DNA of 64,000 nucleotides. Source: Acidovorax sp. A1169 (GTDB lineage Bacteria > Pseudomonadota > Gammaproteobacteria > Burkholderiales > Burkholderiaceae_C). Of the stretch, positions 62,767 through 64,000 are shown piece by piece. The translations under genes were made by a program, and so were the position numbers. The DNA lies in the NCBI RefSeq assembly GCF_030704685.1, contig NZ_JAUZDX010000011.1, forward strand, positions 1 to 64,000, written 5' to 3'. The notes beneath the pieces were generated by a model. The model was not told the origin of the DNA. It saw only the letters and a program-made list of their open reading frames with translations, and searched no databases. Positions within the stretch are counted from its first letter, which is position 1. Each line of letters starts with the position of its first letter.

Positions 62767-64000
62767 ATGTCCAAAATAATCGGCATCGACCTCGGCACCA
62801 CCAACTCGTGTGTTTCGGTCATGGAAGGGAACACCACGCGCGTGATCGAGAATTCCGAAGGTGCGCGTACCACACCTTCGATCGTCGCTTATCTCGAAGG
62901 TGGCGAAGTCTTGGTGGGCGCTTCTGCTAAGCGGCAAGCTGTCACCAACCCCAAGAACACGATTTACGCCGTGAAGCGCCTGATCGGGCGCAAGTACGAC
63001 GAGAAGGAAGTGCAGAAGGACATCGCCCTGATGCCTTACAGCATCTGCAAGGCGGACAACGGCGACGCCTGGGTGGATGTGCGTGGCCAGAAGATGGCGC
63101 CCCAGCAAGTCAGCGCAGAAATCCTGCGCAAGATGAAGAAGACTGCCGAAGACTACTTGGGCGAGCCCGTGACCGAAGCCGTTATTACGGTACCAGCCTA
63201 CTTCAATGACAGCCAGCGCCAGGCGACCAAGGACGCTGGCCGGATTGCTGGGTTGGACGTCAAGCGCATCATCAACGAGCCCACCGCCGCGGCACTGGCC
63301 TTCGGCCTCGACAAGCAAGACAAGACCGATCGTAAGATCGCCGTGTACGACTTGGGCGGCGGCACTTTCGATGTGTCCATCATCGAAATATCGAATGTTG
63401 ATAGTGAAAAGCAGTTTGAGGTATTGTCGACCAACGGAGATACCTTCTTGGGAGGCGAAGATTTCGATCAACGCATCATCGACTACATCATTGCCGAGTT
63501 CAAGAAAGAGCAAGCCGTCGATCTCGGCAAGGATGCGCTGGCGCTGCAGCGGCTCAAGGATGCTGCGGAAAAGGCCAAGATCGAATTGTCGAGCGCTGCT
63601 GCAACCGACATCAACCTTCCGTACGTGACAGCCGACGCGTCGGGCCCCAAGCACCTGAACATCAAGCTCACCCGTGCCAAGCTGGAAAGCCTAGTCGACG
63701 AGCTGATCGAACGCACCATTGCTCCGTGCCGTCTGGCCATCACGGATGCTGGCATCAACGTGAGTGACATCAGTGACGTGATTCTCGTCGGCGGCATGAC
63801 ACGCATGCCCAAGGTGCAAGACAAAGTTAAGGAATTTTTCGGCAAGGAGCCGCGCAAGGACGTGAACCCCGATGAGGCAGTTGCCGCTGGTGCCGCTATT
63901 CAGGGGCAGGTGCTTTCGGGCGATCGCAAAGACGTGCTGCTGCTCGATGTCACCCCGCTGTCGCTTGGTATCGAGACTATGGGCGGCGTGATGAACAAGA
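62767..64000 (+). CDS. dnaK: Chaperone DnaK, 3' end beyond the window
   Basis: This is the first 411 residues of the Hsp70 ATPase and part of the substrate domain. [34 protein letters not shown] and [13 protein letters not shown] are the three phosphate/adenosine signatures; [12 protein letters not shown] begins the substrate domain. It partners CbpA, encoded twice in the window. Its place among stress genes rather than in a grpE-dnaK-dnaJ cluster suggests a second, island-specific copy. Confidence 0.95.
   Translation, partial: MSKIIGIDLGTTNSCVSVMEGNTTRVIENSEGARTTPSIVAYLEGGEVLVGASAKRQAVTNPKNTIYAVKRLIGRKYDEKEVQKDIALMPYSICKADNGDAWVDVRGQKMAPQQVSAEILRKMKKTAEDYLGEPVTEAVITVPAYFNDSQRQATKDAGRIAGLDVKRIINEPTAAALAFGLDKQDKTDRKIAVYDLGGGTFDVSIIEISNVDSEKQFEVLSTNGDTFLGGEDFDQRIIDYIIAEFKKEQAVDLGKDALALQRLKDAAEKAKIELSSAAATDINLPYVTADASGPKHLNIKLTRAKLESLVDELIERTIAPCRLAITDAGINVSDISDVILVGGMTRMPKVQDKVKEFFGKEPRKDVNPDEAVAAGAAIQGQVLSGDRKDVLLLDVTPLSLGIETMGGVMNK

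Noticed and set aside
1-64000. CRISPR arrays, tRNA/rRNA genes, prophage or complete insertion sequences
   Set aside because: No regularly spaced repeats, cloverleaf-like genes, transposase or integrase motifs were seen on reading both strands.

Overview
The window looks like a chromosomal accessory region of a betaproteobacterium in the order Burkholderiales, probably Comamonadaceae. The basis is the high GC, the codon usage and the protein families (short-Q-loop cytochrome bd oxidase, CbpA/CbpM, multi-BON proteins, MlaE/F/D-type transport genes). The assignment is inferred from protein character, not from any search. No rRNA, tRNA, CRISPR array, phage or complete insertion sequence was seen.

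Layout. 1-6.8 kb: a truncated sensor histidine kinase, a Crp/Fnr-type regulator, a small cytochrome c, two decayed gene tails, an NAD(P)H:quinone-type flavoprotein, and a cbpA-cbpM-Acg-nitroreductase operon. 7.1-13.3 kb: VOC protein, OsmC, and a complete arginine deiminase operon (small ORF-arcD-arcA-arcB-arcC). 13.8-19.4 kb: copper-type P1B ATPase, rhodanese, and cyanide-insensitive-type cydAB plus a small subunit. 19.9-31.9 kb: SYLF lipoprotein, BON protein, tandem universal stress protein, secreted triple-repeat protein, a second cbpA-cbpM with a frameshift, a second Crp/Fnr regulator, Zn-alcohol dehydrogenase, BON-SDR-DksA operon, an MbcA/ParS-like protein, and an EptA-like transferase. 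32.2-41.1 kb: a candidate eight-gene operon (PRC-barrel, DUF1269-like, tripartite MacAB-type exporter, VIT1-like carrier, glucose-6-phosphate isomerase). 41.2-45.7 kb: histidine-phosphatase/mutase, class I aldolase, phosphoketolase. 46-52.8 kb: two-PRC-barrel protein, a decayed DMT transporter, BON protein, Mla-type lipid transport operon. 53-64 kb: oleate hydratase, aldehyde dehydrogenase, SDR, an alcohol dehydrogenase pseudogene, NAD(P)HX repair enzyme, two more BON proteins, a DUF1269-like protein, an unknown tandem-domain protein, and the start of a DnaK.

The main discovery is a shared cis-element. I find 20 copies of a 22-bp element with half-site GTCYGTKCG and spacing TGTKC-N6-GMACA, the same geometry as a CRP/FNR site. 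One copy (2181-2202) is a perfect 22-bp palindrome. In the other 19 the conserved half faces the gene, and 18 (in three cases 19) bp further on there is a -10-like hexamer, mostly [C/T]AnnnT. That puts the dyad at about -41.5, the class II activator position. Targets include the histidine kinase, all five BON genes, both cbpA copies, one of the two Crp/Fnr genes, the arginine deiminase operon, the phosphoketolase operon, both PRC-barrel genes, eptA, oleate hydratase and an aldehyde dehydrogenase. I infer an undescribed low-oxygen/energy-starvation (dormancy-like) regulon, most simply controlled by the encoded Crp/Fnr paralogues, with an alternative sigma factor as the main rival explanation. 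Its content (arginine fermentation, phosphoketolase bypass, Acg nitroreductase, universal stress protein, chaperones, envelope maintenance) parallels the mycobacterial DosR regulon in function but not in ancestry.
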